The notes under the pieces are model-generated. The model was not told where the DNA came from, did no database searches, and saw only the letters and a program-made list of their open reading frames with translations. Below, piece by piece: positions 62,986 to 64,000 of a DNA stretch of 64,000 bases (the first letter of the stretch is position 1; each line of letters begins with the position of its first letter). The stretch comes from JANQSP01 sp965226095. Its GTDB lineage: Bacteria; Bdellovibrionota; Bdellovibrionia; Bdellovibrionales; UBA1609. The stretch spans positions 1,178,001 through 1,242,000 of the forward strand of contig OZ245336.1 of the NCBI GenBank assembly GCA_965226095.1, written 5' to 3'. A program made the translations under genes and the position numbers.

Positions 62986-63309
62986 ATGAAAATAACATCA
63001 ATAAAAGTCACTATCGTTCCAAATGAAGAGCGATTAAAAGCTTATGCAAGTATTATTTTTGACGAATGTTTTGTTGTCCATGATTTAAAAATTATTTCTT
63101 CCAATGAAAAGGTGTTTATAGCTATGCCAAGTAAAAAACATAAAACAAAAAACAGTTTTCGGGATATTGCACATCCTTTGAATCCGGAAACCAGAAAAAT
63201 GATTCAAGACGAAGTCTTTAAGCAATACAAAAAAATTTTAAACCAACTTCAATCCGATGAAAGTAACTTGGATTCTCTAGCTAACTCAGATAATGAAGCG
63301 CAGGATTAA
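62986..63309 (+). CDS. spoVG: SpoVG family regulator
   Basis: From the ATG at 62986 the protein is 107 residues, beginning MKITSIKVTIVPNEERLKAYASIIFD, with IAMPSKKHKTKNSFRDIAHPLNPETRKMI in the middle; both match SpoVG. The ORF is open back to a GTG at 62959, but the canonical start is MKIT. SpoVG proteins bind DNA and RNA and regulate gene expression in many non-sporulating bacteria, so no spore role is implied. The tail rich in Asp and Ser is variable. Stop is followed by a repeat region. Confidence 0.94.
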   Translation: MKITSIKVTIVPNEERLKAYASIIFDECFVVHDLKIISSNEKVFIAMPSKKHKTKNSFRDIAHPLNPETRKMIQDEVFKQYKKILNQLQSDESNLDSLANSDNEAQD

Positions 63310-63310
63310 T

Positions 63311-63373
63311 CCTCTTAGACATAACTTGGTTTTATTCGTAATAAGAAAAACTCAGACTTTTTGAGACGCTTTT
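63311..63373 (+). repeat. Dispersed repeat R1, copy 1
   Basis: TCTTAGACATAACTTGGTTTTA followed by a short variable part and AAAAACTCAGACTTTTTGAGACGC (given as landmarks only). A second, longer copy starts at 63912 and its tail recurs at 63410-63447. Follows spoVG. Confidence 0.75.
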
Positions 63374-63397
63374 GCTTTTGGTAGCTTAGTTTGATTA

Positions 63398-63464
63398 CTT
63401 AGAGGGAGGTCAGACTTTTTGAGACGCTTCGCTTGGACTCGGCAAAGCCTGACCTCCCTCTAAG
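63398..63464. repeat. Inverted-repeat-bounded mini element
   Basis: 16-bp perfect arms (63398-63413 and 63449-63464; TTAGAGGGAGGTCAG-type) enclose a 35-base core that is the tail of repeat R1. Fits a small inserted element; no ORF. Confidence 0.65.
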
Positions 63465-63548
63465 GCATCTCCTAAGGACCGACAAGCCGGAAGTTTTAAA
63501 CTGAAGAGATTTTTTTTGGACTCTTGAAAGCCCATAAACTGAAAAGTC

Positions 63549-63575
63549 CTTGAAAGCCCTCAAGTGGCTTTCAAG
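63549..63575. repeat. Palindrome with 10-bp arms
   Basis: CTTGAAAGCC and GGCTTTCAAG around a 7-base centre, nested in an outer CTGAAAA/TTTTCAG pairing. Upstream of tRNA-Gln. Confidence 0.55.
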
Positions 63576-63599
63576 TTTTCGATTTTTCAGGAAAAAAGG

Positions 63600-63628
63600 T
63601 TGATTTTAGCTAAAAAATCACACATATT
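63600..63628 (+). promoter_or_regulatory. Possible tRNA-Gln promoter
   Basis: TTGATT (63600-63605), 17-base spacer, CATATT (63623-63628). Ends ten bases before the tRNA. Confidence 0.4.
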
Positions 63629-63638
63629 TTTGTGTAAT

Positions 63639-63710
63639 TGGGGTGTCGGCAAGTGGTAAGCCAACAGTTTTTGGTACTGTCATTCGCAGGTTCGAATCCT
63701 GCCACCCCAT
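63639..63710 (+). tRNA. tRNA-Gln (TTG)
   Basis: 72 nt without CCA. Acceptor TGGGGTG pairs CACCCCA; anticodon stem ACAGT/ACTGT with loop TTTTGGT gives anticodon TTG; T-arm GCAGG-TTCGAAT-CCTGC pairs. Followed within ten bases by an intrinsic terminator. Confidence 0.94.
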
Positions 63711-63716
63711 AATAGA

Positions 63717-63750
63717 AAAGGCGAAGGGTTACAGACCCTTCGCCTTTTTT
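63717..63750 (+). terminator. Intrinsic terminator of tRNA-Gln
   Basis: AAGGCGAAGGGT and ACCCTTCGCCTT around a short loop, followed by TTTT. A 12-bp perfect stem; the other strand has a shorter T-run and may also terminate. Confidence 0.9.
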
Positions 63751-63758
63751 ATTACTGT

Positions 63759-63868
63759 GCAGGATTCGAAACGAACGAGCGGCCTGCGGTGTATGCGACC
63801 AAGGGAGCATACAGTGCAGGATAGCAAATCTGGATGATTTGCTAAGCGAGAGAGGCGAGCCTACGCAG
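63759..63868 (+). ncRNA. tRNA-linked structured element, copy A (downstream of tRNA-Gln)
   Basis: Lies right after the tRNA-Gln terminator. It starts with GCAGGATTCGAA (63759-63770), a perfect inverted copy of the tRNA's T-arm (63691-63702). Then come a 14-bp hairpin (63783-63796 with 63807-63820; one G-U, one G-G) whose loop (63797-63806) resembles that of copy B, an 8-bp hairpin (63823-63830 with 63836-63843, loop TGGAT), and the block GAGAGAGGCGAGCCTACGCAG. Stem bases differ from copy B while pairing is kept. Structure and position shared by two unrelated tRNAs imply one mobile or functional element. Not a known family to me. Confidence 0.6.
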
Positions 63869-63911
63869 CGAACGAGCTGGACGCGAGTGAGTGTAGTAGG
63901 CGAATCCCTGT

Positions 63912-63980
63912 TCTTAGACATAACTTGGTTTATTTGTGATAGAAAAACTCAGACTTTTTGAGACACTTCGCTTGGACTCT
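63912..63980 (+). repeat. Dispersed repeat R1, copy 2 (extends towards window end)
   Basis: Same R1 sequence as 63311-63373 with small changes, followed by CACTTCGCTTGGACTC, also seen at 63426-63440 with one change. It runs towards the window edge, so its full extent is unseen. Confidence 0.7.
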
Positions 63981-64000
63981 TGAAAGGTCCCCAGGTGACC

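Noticed and set aside
63610..63921. ORFs on both strands across tRNA-Gln
   Set aside because: Both cross the tRNA, a terminator stem and the structured element; no ribosome-binding site or family match.

Overview
The window is AT-rich chromosomal DNA from a Gram-negative bacterium: it encodes BamA, Skp, FabZ, an MltD-type transglycosylase and many lipoproteins. The gene set (pilB-pilT-pilC-pilS-pilR cluster, SpoVG, a DUF1844 protein, a MoxR/DUF58/Bat operon, an ETF-QO) best fits a deltaproteobacterial lineage in the broad sense (Bdellovibrionota, Desulfobacterota, Myxococcota or SAR324-like). This placement is inference; the full-length 16S gene at 30018-31530 would settle it. Ankyrin, Sel1, Fic and secreted metalloprotease-like genes, nonsense or frameshift lesions and many palindromes suggest a host- or predator-associated organism with some genome decay.

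Layout. 1-1436: start of ftsH and tilS. 1596-2657: acyltransferase broken by an in-frame TGA, a tRNA-linked structured element, and initiator tRNA-fMet. 2699-7696: DsbD-type reductase, fur behind a Fur box, ankyrin protein, DUF218 protein, RidA. 7711-19506: one long leftward block of type IV pilus motor and regulators (pilB, pilT, pilC, pilS, pilR), ribF, fabZ, skp and bamA. 19751-29505: holA, a split HNH gene with palindromic insertions, rpsT, murJ, ybeY, ETF-QO, EamA permease, DoxX protein, lipoprotein. 29850-31641: a free-standing 16S rRNA unit with its own promoter and processing stem but no 23S or 5S. 31669-36514: an accessory island of Cys-rich lipoproteins, four DUF805 membrane proteins and a trypsin-Sel1 protein. 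36553-37007: two tRNA-Ile half-genes in perfect 189-bp repeats ahead of the intact tRNA-Ile. 37010-45340: Fic with a palindromic operator, Sel1 protein, zinc-ribbon protein, HExxH/beta-barrel protein, and a secreted HExxH protein that seems to lack a standard start codon. 45422-51119: Gld-type ABC exporter operon plus GHMP kinase. 51225-60848: lipoprotein, mltD, and the MoxR-DUF58-BatA-BatB-TPR-BatD operon. 60978-63309: DUF1844, HtrA protease, SpoVG. 63311-64000: repeats around tRNA-Gln and a second copy of the tRNA-linked element.

The core genes form coherent pathways: envelope assembly, pilus extension and retraction, envelope stress and metal-ion sensing. The least explained signals are a roughly 110-nt element downstream of two tRNA genes, with compensatory changes in its hairpins and a 12-14 bp inverted copy of its own tRNA's T-arm; the tRNA-Ile half-gene array; the split rRNA operon with unusual 16S positions; and one palindrome shared by the promoters of two secreted-protein genes.
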